Shown: positions 24,403 to 36,254, counted from the first letter of the stretch. The stretch: DNA of 64,000 bases from Combretum micranthum (GCA_024138025.1 JAMXBD010000960.1:310001-374000), one strand, 5' to 3'. The notes: generated by a model from the sequence alone, not told the origin. Made by a program: numbers and translations.

Positions 24403-25501
24403 ATATTTTGTGCGGTCACCCTTGAACTTGTGAATAAATATTGAAGTATAATAAAACCTAACATGCATTGCATGATATCTTGCATCATTTATGGCCATCA
24501 TTGTTACATGATGGATAGAGAGGAAATTTAAGTTAGCTTAGGGCTATATTTAAGGTATCTGCGAGTATTAAGAAAAATTATTTTTGAATATAAGTTCACC
24601 AAAATCTTCTTATAAGCATTTCTAAGTATTCATGTTTTGGTAGTGCGAATTAAAAGATTTAGGGAGGCAAATATTTTCAAAGCCTTGAATTATCCATCAT
24701 TATGGGTCATGTTGTGAGTTTTATGGTTTAAACTGTATTTAAGGTATCTTGTGCTACTTTGGACTCCATTTAAGGTATCCCAGGTATTAAGAGAACTATT
24801 CCAGATATTTTATCTTAAGACTTCATTTAAGGCATCTTAAGCAGGGTTATATTTAAGGTATCCTGGAACTTGCAAGATAAGACAAAAATGATTGGATGAT
24901 CAAGACACTGATAAAACTATTAACTCCCCTAACCCGATAGAGGGGAGGTTATATCCTAGCTTCATGCTGGTTATCTAAAGACCACGTGCAATGATTACAT
25001 TGCATATGCTTATTCATGCATAGCATATAATTGATAACTTGTTTGTGCTTGAGGTAGTAATGAGAATATTTCACTCCCATCTCACTGAGTCATGGTTTTG
25101 CTCACCCTCCAATAAATTGTTTTGTAGGTTACCTCATAAGAATAGAATGGATAGGGTTGGTGTGAATGAAAGCTATTCAACTCCAAGACAGTTTTCACAA
25201 AAGCCTAGAAAGCCAAGTAGTAATATAGGTGATAATTATAATGTTATAGTCTTAGATAGGTTTTTTTTTTTTCTTGAATTGAAATAAGATGCTTGTTTTA
25301 TAGCTTGGTAGGGGATGTCGGCACTTTATGGTTCTGCTAATATATGGAAGTTAGGATTTCATAGTTATTGTATTAAGAAAATTAAATATTTAGGTAGAGT
25401 CTTGTGATTTATGACTCATGAGACGACTTTCATGTAATAGGTGCACATTTTATATGGCAGCTTTTAGTGGTTCCTTCCAAGCCCTCTTACGGGTTGATAC
25501 A
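24403..25501 (+). repeat. 5' LTR of the gypsy element, right piece
   Basis: It matches 31029-32069 closely ('ggtcacccttgaacttgt' at 24414 and 31040, 'gatggcagct...' region at 25455 and 32022). It ends TTGATACA, two bases before the primer-binding site. Confidence 0.87.
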
Positions 25502-25503
25502 AT

Positions 25504-25521
25504 TGGTATCAGAGCTTTAGG
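25504..25521 (+). other. Primer-binding site of the gypsy element (initiator tRNA-Met type)
   Basis: TGGTATCAGAGCTTTAGG follows the LTR end after two bases. Del/Tekay-type chromoviruses use this primer. Confidence 0.88.
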
Positions 25522-25766
25522 TTGTCAGAGATAGGAGCAACATACCAAATAGTGAGGTAGGGTAGAACTTAGGTAGATTAGTGAGATTTTTAACTAAAAG
25601 ATTTAGATCTTAGATTATATATTCATATATGCACACACTACATATTACTATAGGCCTACCATAAAAAAAAAAAAAAGCTCACAAAATACACCAATTCAAG
25701 AAGTTTAGTGACCTTATTCAAATTTTATAGGTCGCATATGAAACAATGATCCAAATCAACAGAAGA

Positions 25767-25800
<34 letters not shown>

Positions 25801-27239
25801 AACCAAAAAATGAAATAAGAAAAGCATAGTTATGGAAAGAGTAAGCTAGTGAAGCTTAGATGGTAAAATTTCTCGTAACGTCTTAATAATCTGAAAAGCA
25901 TAAGACAAATGAATGAGATAATAAGTCCCCTCAATTTAGAAATAGAAATTAGATCGTCCATGCACTAGAATTTTGAAGGGCATTTAAAGAAAACGATAAT
26001 GGTATAACAATGTTAAGAAAAGTATACTAAATATCTTTGGAAAGGTGAATTTCTGTTATAAAGATGTTTTACCTTAATGAATATATCTATATCTATGTAT
26101 GAATAGGTGTGTATGAACCACTATTTATCATCAATATTTTTATATTTAGTGTATTGATACAGTATTTTGAAAATACATATGATTACGTATTGTCTATATT
26201 TTTGAAAGATTATACATTACTCAAACTTATATACATTGTTTTATCCAAATTATGTTTAGCATATATTTACATAAAGGTAAATGATTTTATACAAATTATA
26301 TGCATATAAATATGTATATGTGTAGTAATTTAATTTACATAATTTTTTCAATATTTTAATAAATATATATATGAGTATATTAGAGAAAATGTTTAGTAAA
26401 CAAATAACAGTGTAATATATTTTGGTTATGTATTTGATCATATTTAAAAAAAATGACATGCTTTTATCACATAAGGCATTATGAAATTATTTTTGTTAAT
26501 ATAAAATCCTTATTTGAAAGATATATCAAAGCATGAACTGCTTATTTTTGTCCAAAAGCAAGTGAATACAATTTTATTAAAAAAATTACGTAATAATTAA
26601 ATGTAAAAGAGTATCTATAATTAATAGTCCCAAACAAACAAAAAACAAAACAAAACTCTAAAGTTTCCCATCATTAGATATGACTTAGTAGAAAATGAAT
26701 ATCATATAATAGAAACTTCCTTATAGAACATTAAAACTGTGGCTCGACTTGTTTATACTTTGGTTATACTAGGATAATCACCTTCCATAATTGAGAAGTA
26801 GTGCTGCATAATGGAATGGCATGCATGTATCACTCGTTTCCTTAAAGTCAAGTACCTTAATTAGTAGAGAGCAATTGCTAAAAACAAAATTAATAATTAT
26901 CTTAGGTTAGTTGAGGATGATGTCCACATATTTGATAGTGCTGATTATGAAGGAGAGATAGCAACACCTTTTTTATATCAAGAGGAAGATAAGATTAGAG
27001 TAACATTTTTGTTGGAAAAGGGTATGGTTTTGAAGATAGGTTTTAAGTGCAATATAGTCATGAATTGGTTGTATGGGATGTTATGGTTATCTACATTTCA
27101 ATTTGATAAGAATACTTAGAATTGGAAGATCTATTTGAAGTTGACGAAAATTCTTGAAGTGTTTTGAAATGAATTATCTTCTATGCTTCTAAAATCCATT
27201 TTACAACTCACTTCCCACCTTGTATTAAGCAAAGCTTGA
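25522..27239 (+). other. Internal region of the gypsy element without recognisable gag
   Basis: By position this should hold gag and protease, but I can read no zinc knuckle or DSG motif. It is strongly AT-rich, with an (AG)n run at 25766-25800. A small frame at 26109-26309 and its antisense partner are hydrophobic AT artefacts. Confidence 0.5.
25766..25800. repeat. (AG)n microsatellite
   Basis: Nearly pure AG run with one GG interruption. Confidence 0.95.
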
Positions 27240-27660
27240 AGGTACCATATATGATGATGCCTAAAGGACTTAAGCAATTAAAGATTCAATTTAGGAGAAC
27301 TGTGGATATAGAATTTACTTAACCAAGTGCATTACTATTATAAACCTATGTTCTATTTGTTACGAAGAGAGATGATTAATGAGATTGGTCATCGATATCA
27401 AGGAGCTAAACGAAGTTACAGTAATAAATATTCATTATCAAGGATTGACAAACATTTGATCAACTATTGAGAGCAACTGTCTTTTCACTATTTGATCTAA
27501 AATCATTATTATCAACTTAGAGTCAAGTTAGAAGATATTTCAAAAAAACATTTGGAATTGAATTAAATATTATGTTCTTGGTAGTTGTTTAACTTTATAA
27601 ATATCCATATAGCTTCGTAGCCCTTAGAAGCCAATTCTTTAGGCTTTCTTTGATAATATA
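27240..27660 (+). pseudogene. Remnant of Ty3/gypsy reverse transcriptase
   Basis: Read in shifting frames, the stretch follows the conserved gypsy RT order. VPYMMMPKGLKQLK stands for the PPYRMAPAELKELK block. TYVLFVTKRDD corresponds to APVLFVKKKDG. MRLVIDIKELNEVT corresponds to MRLCIDYRELNKVT. NKYSLSRID corresponds to NKYPLPRID. Then come NHYYQLRVK and EDISKK. At least two frameshifts and several stops break it, and the YVDD-type box is not found. It identifies the 8529-32069 element as Ty3/gypsy. The hAT element starts 288 bases downstream. Confidence 0.8.
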
Positions 27661-27947
27661 TGATAGTAATGGTGATGGTATATTTGAGGAATAAAAAGGA
27701 AGGAGTAACATGTTAGAGGGGATCTTGCTAAATATAATTATATATGTATGAAGTTGATAAGTAGAATTTAAAAGGACATAGGGTGATGTCTTTAGAACAT
27801 ATTAGTTCAAGCGATGAAGTGTCAATGGACCTATCAAAAGTAAAAGTAATGTTAGTACGGAATATTTTATCAAATATGATAGAAATTCAAAATATCTCGA
27901 TTGAATGGATATCACAGAAGTCTTGCGAAAAGATTGTTGTTAACGAT

Positions 27948-29141
27948 TAGGGATGCAACTGGGCCGGGTCATTATCGGGTACCCTGCTCATCCGAACCGT
28001 TAAAACCCCTATAGGGTCTGACCCTATAGAATCGCAGGGCGGGTTTGGAACATTACTTGCTGACCCTATAGGGTTTCAAGGCGGGTTCGGGTCATTAAAA
28101 AAACCCGATGGGTTACCCGAACCCATCATAATATAAATAATTTTAAAAATTAAGTCTAAAATTTTAAAATCACAATTATGCAATACAATTGCAATTTTAA
28201 AATCACAATAAAATTTTAACTCAAAGTTGACTGTTAAATTCTGGAATTGGTATGAGATTGTTTAATTTATTGTTGAAGTTCCTTTTACCATGCATTTTTC
28301 TAATATATGTCATGAAGGTATTTTCTTTTCCTTTTATTCTTTTAATTTTGTAGGTTTAGAGATACTTGAATTTGAAGAACCTGAAAGGGGATGAAGAAGT
28401 AGAATACAATAATGAAGATGACAATGAAGATGATGATTGACTTCATAATTATGCTATTAATTTATTTTGGTTGATCCGGTGATATTGATGCATTGCTTAT
28501 TTTGGTTGGTATGGCGGACTGAGCTTTGAGTTTATGTTTATTATTGGATGGTTCATTTGATGATGTATTGTATTTTCTTTTGTCGTTAATGTATTTTGAA
28601 GATAAGTAGAAAATTAGAAATGAGTGTGTTGGGAGGTTGGTTTTTTTGAGTTATTGTTGGAGAGGGAATGAAGTGTCGGTAAGTTGTTAATGTGTTTTGA
28701 AAACATGTTTTTTTATTCTTGTGTCTTCACATGGCACGGTTCCTATATATGTATTATGTATATTTATGTAAGTGAAGTAATGTCTTTTTATCTACATTTG
28801 AAAATCTTCTTATAATAGTTTTAAACCTTTATATTTCTTAATAAAGTTGTGGCTTATCTTGTAAAATTCATTCAAGTATAGTTGTAACTAACTATTGTGC
28901 TCGTATAGGATAAAATTATCGTTAAAAATTATAATTTAACTAAGTGTTGAGAAGAGGAAAAAAAAAATTAAAAGGATCGCCGGGCGGAGCGGGTCAGGAT
29001 CAAAACCCTATAGGGACGGATTTGGGTATTAAATAGACAACCCTGTAGGATCGCGGGACGGATTTGAAAAACTTTATTGGGAAGCGGATCGGGTTCGGGT
29101 CTTATATGACCCGTCCCAAATTCGCCTTGATTGCATCCCTA
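27948..29141. mobile_element. Non-autonomous hAT element, copy 2
   Basis: Ends TAGGGATGCAA and TTGCATCCCTA are identical to those of copy 1. The flanking 8-mers TTAACGAT (27940-27947) and GTAACGAT (29142-29149) match at 7 of 8 bases. The GC-rich subterminal regions with CCCTATAGGG are shared with 20909-21953. The middle differs: copy 2 keeps a piece that looks like the last exon of a gene (28354-28440), which copy 1 lacks. It sits in the internal region of the gypsy element. Confidence 0.9.
28354..28440 (+). pseudogene. Putative last exon remnant inside hAT copy 2 (acidic tail)
   Basis: A pyrimidine-rich stretch ending in ttttgtag (to 28353) looks like a 3' splice site. The following frame reads YLNLKNLKGDEEVEYNNEDD and ends in more Asp/Glu residues and a TGA at 28438-28440. 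An AT-rich stretch resembling a 3' untranslated region follows. The simplest reading is that it is the end of the transposase gene of the autonomous parent, kept after internal deletion. A captured host exon is the alternative. No catalytic hAT motif is present. Confidence 0.4.
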
Positions 29142-29388
29142 GTAACGATCCAGCCTTTAACCAAGTGAATATAGAAGGATGTTCAGTGGAAATTGAGTAA
29201 CGTCAATGAAAGACATCACAAAAGTTAAAAGCAGAATCTTCACAAAAAGCGATAAATCGATTGGCAATAGGGTAACACGACTCTAAAAGGCTGAGGTTAC
29301 ATATAGACGCATAAAGCAAAATGAGAGAAATTCCTAAATATATTTACAAACCTAGGTATGCAATAGAAGTTTTGATGACAAAACTTTT

Positions 29389-29405
29389 AAAGGAGGAGGG
29401 GAGAG
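29389..29405 (+). other. Polypurine tract of the gypsy element
   Basis: AAAGGAGGAGGGGAGAG lies three bases before the TG that opens the 3' LTR. Confidence 0.85.
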
Positions 29406-29407
29406 CG

Positions 29408-32069
29408 TGAAACACCGAAAATTAATAATAAAAATATAAATATAGTCAAATCAAGGGTGCTTTAATTATTAATTAGGTTATAAAATATTAAAACACTAAT
29501 AACTTAAACCTTTAACCGATAAGTTATAGTTTATAATAACGGATACTATAATTAAAAAATAAAAATCTTAAACTAAAGATTCTAAGTATAACATAGTATA
29601 AGAAATATTCAATATAGTGAGTATATAAGTTTTTATCTAAAAATATTATTAAACAAGTATTTATTATACTTGTCACCGAACCCAAAAATTTCCAAATTCC
29701 TGCTTTTCTGTCCGCTTACTCCACTGGTTAATTGTTTCAAAAGGAATTACTATAGTCAAAATCGTCTTCTCCACGATTGGATTCCGTCTGGACGAAGCTA
29801 ACCCACGCACGTCTATTTATATGCACACACACACACATATATGCATTACGGTTCCAGGATTTACATTACTATACCATTTTTTTTTTCATTTTCTTTATGT
29901 ATTTATTTCTTTTCTATAACCTTCTTATACCAAAACTTCCACTAAGCTTCTAAAACCTATAACTTTCCCACACACTAACTATTTTTAATTTCAAAAGCTA
30001 TATTAAGATAATGGAGTAGTGCTCTTCAGAACATGACTAGACTTGGAAAGATTTTATCTACTCTAAAAGTCTCATTAATAGAAATATTAAATATCAAATT
30101 TTACGATTATAACTATTATAAAGTTATATTTAAATACTTTGACTATAAAAAAAATATTTATTTTATATTTTAGATGAAAACTTTGATTTCTTTTTAAATC
30201 AACCGAGGGACTATTTTGATTAAATGAAGCCAAGGTGGATGGAATATTTGTTGAATTACTACTTATACAGATATATATATATATATATATATATATACTT
30301 CTTAAGATTTAAAATAAATTATTTAAGAATGACACTGTGGTTTTGATCTATGCAAACACAACTACAACTGCAATTCAAGAATTTATGGCTCACTATGTTT
30401 ATTAGATAAAGACACTGATTACGCTTGGAACTTACCTATGGAAACTTTAAAAAGTGAAATAAAAACATCACCTCAGTTTGCTTTGGAATGCATGTCTATG
30501 TTAGCAAAATATCATTACTTCAAAAATCCATTGACCACCGTCATTTTCATCTTATAATTAAATATCATGACGTTGTTTACATATTGTAAACTTCAACATA
30601 TGTAATATATTATTACTTATATTATATTTAATATTATACGTATATGAATATTACTTATATCATATAATGTTGTGTTGCTTCACAACGGAATGATAACGGA
30701 TTTCATTGCTTTCGAAATAAACACATGGATAAATTATATAGATTAATTTATTGAATATAATGACCTATCATATGATATCATAATATGACCATAGTTTGAT
30801 AAGTATCTTACATATTGATTTGTATGCCACTAAGAATCTGGCTTGTTTAAAATTTATTGATCATAGAAGTATATCAAAAGACCTATTATTGAATCACATG
30901 GAAAATTTAAAATTGGAACTTCCTATATTGTTAATTTGATATTACACTTTCTTGATTGATGATTTGAACAAATGTTGATTTCTTTATTCAATATGATCAT
31001 TTTTGCATTTTATATGAATTGTCTAATCATATTTTGTTTGGTCACCCTTGAACTTGTTAATTAATATCAGAGTATAATAAAACTTGACATGCAATGTATC
31101 ATGTCTTGCATCATTTAAGGCCATCACTATTTTTGAATGTAAGTTCATTGAAATCCTCTTATAAGCATTTTTAAGTATTCCTATATTGGTAGTACGAACT
31201 AAAAGATTTAGGGAAGTCACATATTACAAAAGCCTTAAACTATCTACCATTGTGGTCTTGTCATGAGTTGTATTTAAGGTACCCTAAGTTGGTTCAAAAC
31301 TGCATTTAACGTATTCGAGCTATTAAGAAAATTATTTTGGATATTCCATCTTAAGACTGCATTTAAGGCATCCTAAGCACGGCTACATTTAAGGTATCCT
31401 AGAACTTGCGAGATAAGAGAAAATTGATTGGAAGACCTGGATACTGATGGAACTATTAATTCCCTAACCCAAGATCAAGAGAGAGTTATACCCTAGACTT
31501 CATGCTGGTTACTAGAAAACCACGTACGATGATTGCATTGCATACGCTTGTTGATGTATAGCATATAATTGATAACTTATTTGTGCTTAAGGTAATAATG
31601 AGAATATTGCACTCCATCTCACCGAGCTGTGGTTTTGCTCTTCCTCCAATAGATTGTTTTGCCGGTAATCTCATAAGAATATAATGGGATAGGGTTGATA
31701 TGAATGAAAGCTATTCAACTCCAAGACAGTTTTCATAGAAGTCTAGAAAGCCAAGTAGTAATATAGGTGATAATTATAATGTTATATTCTTGGATAGGTT
31801 TTCTTTTTCTTGAAATGAAATAAGCTACCTATTTTATTGCTTGGTAAGAGATTCCAACTCTCTGTGGTTCTGCCCATATATGGGAAGTCGAGATTTCATA
31901 GTTATTATATTAAGAAAATATTTATGTGTATTATGATTTGCTGAAATAATTAAATGTTTAAGCAGAGTCTTGTGATTTCTAACTCACGCAACGGCTTTCA
32001 TATAATAGGTACACACATTATATGGCAGCTTTTAGTGGTTTCTACTAGGCCCTTTTACGAGTTGTTACA
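29408..32069 (+). repeat. 3' LTR of the gypsy element
   Basis: It is 2662 bp, intact, opens TGAAACACCG and closes GTTGTTACA. It is the uninterrupted counterpart of the 5' LTR. It has about 85 bases (30944-31028) at the point where the copia element sits in the 5' LTR that are not found on either side of that insertion. It contains an (AT)n run at 30270-30297. Confidence 0.87.
30270..30297. repeat. (AT)n microsatellite in the gypsy 3' LTR
   Basis: AT run longer than its counterpart in the 5' LTR (about 9350-9376). Confidence 0.9.
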
Positions 32070-33553
32070 CGCACAAGGAATGAGTCCAAATTTGTGATAC
32101 TTTGTACCTCGAGCAATTAAATTTAGGGTTGAGAAGAGGGTGTAAATAAAGTGACCTTGTAAAGTTTGTTTCTTAAAGTAGATTATATAAAGGCTTTATT
32201 TTTGTTGGGTGAAAAATATTTTTATAAGACATAAGATTATCCGGTTTAGTTCGTTACTTATTAGGAACTCGATATTTAACCTTCAAGAAATAACAAGATT
32301 CTTGTCTCTAGAGATAAATTATTTAGCTTATAGATGTATAATTCGGAGTAAAATTCATAATAAATATGAACCATTAGATTTATATAGATTATACCAAATA
32401 TGTACAAATATTAGTAAATATTAGCACAAAGTGTATAATTTACACCCTAAACGTATAAACTAAATTAATATTTCAACTTTGAAGGTTCTAGAAGAAGATG
32501 CTGTTTCGCCATCTAAGACATCAAGAATTTGCTGGAATATTAATGAAATAGCGTATACTAAATGTGTTGCTAGGAATAAATTGATTGCTCATGTTTATAT
32601 GTAATGGATATGACTATCTATGTTTGTGACTCAAAATTTCTAAGAAATATATTGATTTTATAGGTATTCACTCAAGTAAACTCTTATACTAGGTCTATGA
32701 CAAATAACTCGCTTGGTGGATGCCAACTGGCTAAGTTTATTTTGTGATTGGTTCATTATTGGTTTGCAACGGCAATCTAGATTCGATTTCGATCGAAACT
32801 GTTTATGATTTTTTATTTGTATATCAAGTGTAGAATGATTTTTTTTCTATTGGGCGCATTCATGGGATCACAAAAAAAAGAAAAAAAGAATCTGCTGATC
32901 ACATTTTATGAGAAGTTAGGTTTTAGCTAGGAGTAGGGTATTAGGTATTTGATATGAAAAACCCTGAACGAAGTTAAGTTTCACAAAACTAAAGATATTA
33001 TAACTCAAAATCCTTACACCGTCTCACATCTTATTCTAAATTTTGTTATGCTTTAACTTGCTTTGATCAACACGATTTATCTTCAAACATGTTGAACTTA
33101 TTTAATGAATTTTATTTTCAATTGCTACAATATTCTCGTACTACACATGCTTATTATTAGATTTTTTTTTCCTGAAAAAATGATAACAATGAAAGTTCTA
33201 TATAGGATTTCAGAACTAATAAATTTCATGGGTATTTGTTTTAAGGAAGTTTTAATAGATTATTGGAGATGTAAATTATTGGGTGAGTTTTGATTATGTT
33301 TTATGGTAGTTTCAATAAATTATTAGATTGAGTTTTGATTCTAAAGTTTCAATACATGCATTCAAAAGTCAAGATACAAGATAGGATTTTCTTTCCTACT
33401 GGACCCTCTTCCAACAAAGGTAGGCTCCACAATGTAGTCATAAAAAGTGGAAATCACAATTTCTCATCAGTAACAGTAAGGAAAGAAAAATCATTACATT
33501 TTATATAGGCATGGGGGATATAGAAACCATGAAAATGGCTTAAGTGCTTCATT
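32070..33553. other. Intergenic sequence between the gypsy element and the EG45-like gene
   Basis: No supported gene. From about 32800 on it is paralogous to 48950-50390 ('aggtatttgatatgaaa' at 32944 and 49103). A 71-codon AT-rich frame at 32209-32424 has no recognisable domain. Confidence 0.6.
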
Positions 33554-33565
33554 TTTATTTTTATT
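33554..33565 (-). terminator. Tandem poly(A) signals of the EG45-like gene
   Basis: On the - strand AATAAA occurs at 33565-33560 and again at 33559-33554, about 40-50 bases after the stop codon. Confidence 0.55.
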
Positions 33566-33605
33566 CCTAATCATCCAGAGGTCGCTGTGGGGCTCCAAGA
33601 GAACT

Positions 33606-36149
33606 TCAAGCCCTGAAAATAAATTCAAAAATGACAGCACAATTTACAAGTTAGAAACAGCAATTTTTTGGATTTCAAAATTTATATGGTAGATCAAAAT
33701 AATTAATCACATAATGAAATAAATGAAGGAATAAAAAGAGCACATGTCTTAAATTTGAATGATAATTTCTTTAATCTTTATTATATGTGTGTCCATGAGC
33801 TTACAAAACTTGCATCCATTACCATTAAAATGGATTTAGACAAACTGACTGCCATGTCATTTTAGTAATTATTTGAATACTCAAATAAATATAAGTTAAT
33901 GGTATCAATTAGTACGACATATAGGGACAATTAAATTTCTTTAGTCTCATACCTAAACCAAATGGTAACATATTGATGAATGGGGATTTGATGCCAATTT
34001 TAAACCTATTTTTAAAACTATTCTTAATTTGATTATAGATTCACCATTCAGTTTAGCCAAGTGATTATAGTAAACTACTCCTCAACCAAACCGTGAAACA
34101 AACAATCAAAAACTGAATTTCGGAATAGTTATTAACATCATTTTTTGGTTTAATTCAGTGCGTTAGGTGTCCATCCCTAATTTTCATTCTGCGAAATAAT
34201 AACTGAGTTGAGAGGCTATATTTTTATTATTATTATTACCGGATATATTCGATTTTGACTTTGCCAGCATCGGGATCAGCAATTTGGGAGAAAGCGGTGA
34301 GAGAGAGGTTGATATCACCATGGCAAATGCTTCGGCAATAATCAACAATTTTAACAGTGATAAAATTGTTTCCTCTGCATGAATGCGGAGCTAAGTTTGT
34401 AGGCCCTGTGCATCGGACTCTGTAACTTCTCCCACAAGCCGCACCCCCATCCCACAATTTGTCACTCACTCCAGCAACCATATCGCCACTTCCTTCAGGA
34501 TGAGGACATGCTGGGGCTGCAAAAGGAAATAAAAATTAAAGACATTAAATAAAAGTTTTAGAAATTAAATATTTTATATAGAGAATTCGATGGCTTTATT
34601 ATTATTTTATATTATTTTTTAAATTGGCTTTCGCCATGTATATACCTTTTCAAAAGTAGTCTCTCCCTCTCTCTCTCTCTCTTTTACATTTCTATTATAA
34701 GTTTTAATTGTCAATACTTTTGAATCTTTCTAATTTTTCGTGTATGTCGATTAACAATGCTCCAAAATACATTTGATATTGTGAAAGAAAACTATTCTAA
34801 ACTATATATTGTGTAATTTTTTAAGGAAAAATTATATAGTTCCATTTTTGCATGAAACATACATAAAGATGGCCCAAATATATGTATACACACACATATA
34901 TAAAGTAAAACAATAAAAAGAATGTTAAAGTTACATATTTTTTATTATCATATTTTGTATAGAATTTTACTTTTGAAGTACACGTATTACGGGGATATGT
35001 TTCTTCTAATATGTATATTTTTAATTGGTAACCGTCATGATATATATAAGAGATATTATGAATATATCTTGGTTATTTGTAAATTATGATATCCTTCAAG
35101 CAATTGTTAATACGAATAACTTTAAACCAAAAGTCCATGTTAGTTAGAATTATTTTATTGAATAGCAGTAGCTACAACTTAGTTCAGTTAGTGCAAATGC
35201 AAATCTTCACAACTTAGAATTTGTTTTCAATTGCAAAACAAAAAATTAATTTGCTTTTACAAAATTTAATATTACTTTACTGCTTGTATCTCTTATCACC
35301 ATTAGTATAGATATCAAATGGACTGTTCTGTAATTCAAAAGGTTTATAGGCCATGTGTATACCGCTTTGATATATGAATATATATGTTATATCTTCATAA
35401 AATTGTGTCTTTACAAATTTTCAAAGCCCAAAACATACTTACATAAATAAAATGTACATAAGAATTATTTATATTAAGGAATTCATTCCCCCCGATTAAC
35501 ATACCTCCCATAGAAGGTTAATTATACATCCCTACTCCATATGAGAAATTATGACCAAAGTGTTTTGGCTTTTTTTTTTCCTTATTTTTTTTTTTTTTAA
35601 ACGGAGGGTTAATCCACTCCTGGCATTAAATTGTTAAAGGTAAAATTAAAAAGAGAGCGAGCCACAGAGAGAGAGAGAGAGAGAGAAGCATGCAAACCAT
35701 AAATGCATTCTTTGAACTGCTTGTTATGTTCGAATAGACTATAAATTTAACAAAGTTTGATATTATATTATATTAATGTTTGAGATAAATATATGCATAA
35801 GCTCCTATAATCATTGTGTCATTCTATTTGGTTGGGAAGTTATTTAATATTTTTTAAAAGTATTAAGAAGTAAATTCACACCTCAAAACTCAAAAGTTTA
35901 TAAAACCTATCCACATCTAATTTATAAAATTAAGAGAATATACTTGTATTTATTCCTTAAAAAAGATAGATAAATAAATAATTGGAGGAAGGAAGCACGA
36001 AAATTTAAGTGTTATACTCATTAGTGCTTACCCTTTTCACTAGGATTGTAGAAAACTGCGAGACCCTCATCTGCATGCACCAAGTATCCTGTCCAAAGCA
36101 CAAGTACTATCACTGGCAACAACGATCTCATTCCAAGTCCCAACTCCAT
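33606..36149 (-). CDS. EG45-like domain protein (plant natriuretic peptide-like), three exons
   Basis: Exons on the - strand are 36149-36032, 34516-34240 and 33612-33606. Introns start GTAAGC and GTAATA and end TTGCAG and TTTCAG. Total coding length is 402 nt, 133 residues. Exon 1 gives MELGLGMRSLLPVIVLVLW and a cleavable signal peptide ending near VHA. The mature part starts DEGLAVFYNPSEK. Exon 2 carries the double-psi beta-barrel: GDMVAGVSDKLWDGGAACG, YRVRC, then FITVKIVDYC and INLSLTAFSQIADPDAG, ending VKIEYIR. Six Cys fit three disulfides. The third exon adds one residue and the stop. EG45-like proteins resemble the N-terminal expansin domain and include natriuretic peptides and citrus blight-associated p12. 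They are secreted to the apoplast and linked to water/ion balance and stress. Met-7 is an alternative start. No lesion is seen. Expression is unknown. Confidence 0.85.
34659..34682. repeat. (CT)n microsatellite in intron 1
   Basis: CT run inside the first intron of the EG45-like gene. A matching (GA)n run lies at 35665-35687 in the same intron, so the two could pair in the transcript. Confidence 0.9.
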
Positions 36150-36158
36150 TTTTTCGAA

Positions 36159-36184
36159 GGGGGGGGGGGGGGGAAAAAAAAAAA
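36159..36184. repeat. G15-A11 homopolymer pair in the 5' leader of the EG45-like gene
   Basis: The + strand has 15 G then 11 A. In the gene's sense this is T11-C15 followed by nine bases and the ATG. It lies between the TATA box and the start codon, so it should be part of the 5' untranslated region or its edge. Confidence 0.85.
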
Positions 36185-36248
36185 CCTAGAGTGTTTCTTT
36201 TCTTGCTTTTGTTGCAGTTGTAGTGGTTAGTTCTTTATCTTGTGCACA

Positions 36249-36254
36249 TTTATA
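36249..36254 (-). promoter_or_regulatory. TATA box of the EG45-like gene
   Basis: On the - strand TATAAA lies 100 bases before the ATG at 36149. This would place transcription start near 36220 and give a leader of about 70 bases. Confidence 0.55.

Larger units (their letters stand above)
8529..32069 (+). mobile_element. Ty3/gypsy retrotransposon, Del/Tekay-like, containing a nest of later insertions
   Basis: Two long direct repeats open TGAAACCCC (8529) and TGAAACACC (29408). They close GGGTTGATACA (25501) and GAGTTGTTACA (32069). The primer-binding site TGGTATCAGAGC (complement of initiator tRNA-Met) begins two bases after the first. A purine tract (29389-29405) lies just before the second. 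The internal part keeps traces of gypsy reverse transcriptase. The 5' LTR is interrupted by the copia element 10031-24402, and the internal region by a hAT element (27948-29141). Without them the element is about 8 kb. No target duplication is visible (CATTG on the left, CGCAC on the right), so one flank has changed or the ends recombined. No intact gene remains. Confidence 0.85.

Noticed and set aside
26109..26459. Hydrophobic frames on both strands that look like membrane proteins
   Set aside because: They are Ile/Tyr/Leu-rich translations of AT-rich gypsy internal sequence and mirror each other.
8524..32074. Target duplication of the large gypsy element
   Set aside because: The flanking 5-mers CATTG and CGCAC do not match, so no duplication is claimed.
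32209..32424. 71-codon frame (MKNIFIRHKIIRFSS...)
   Set aside because: No recognisable domain, no promoter or splice evidence, and composition typical of AT-rich noise.
36009..36230. Frame on the + strand across the EG45-like first exon
   Set aside because: It is the antisense of exon 1 and the G15 tract. The - strand gene has splice sites and a conserved product.
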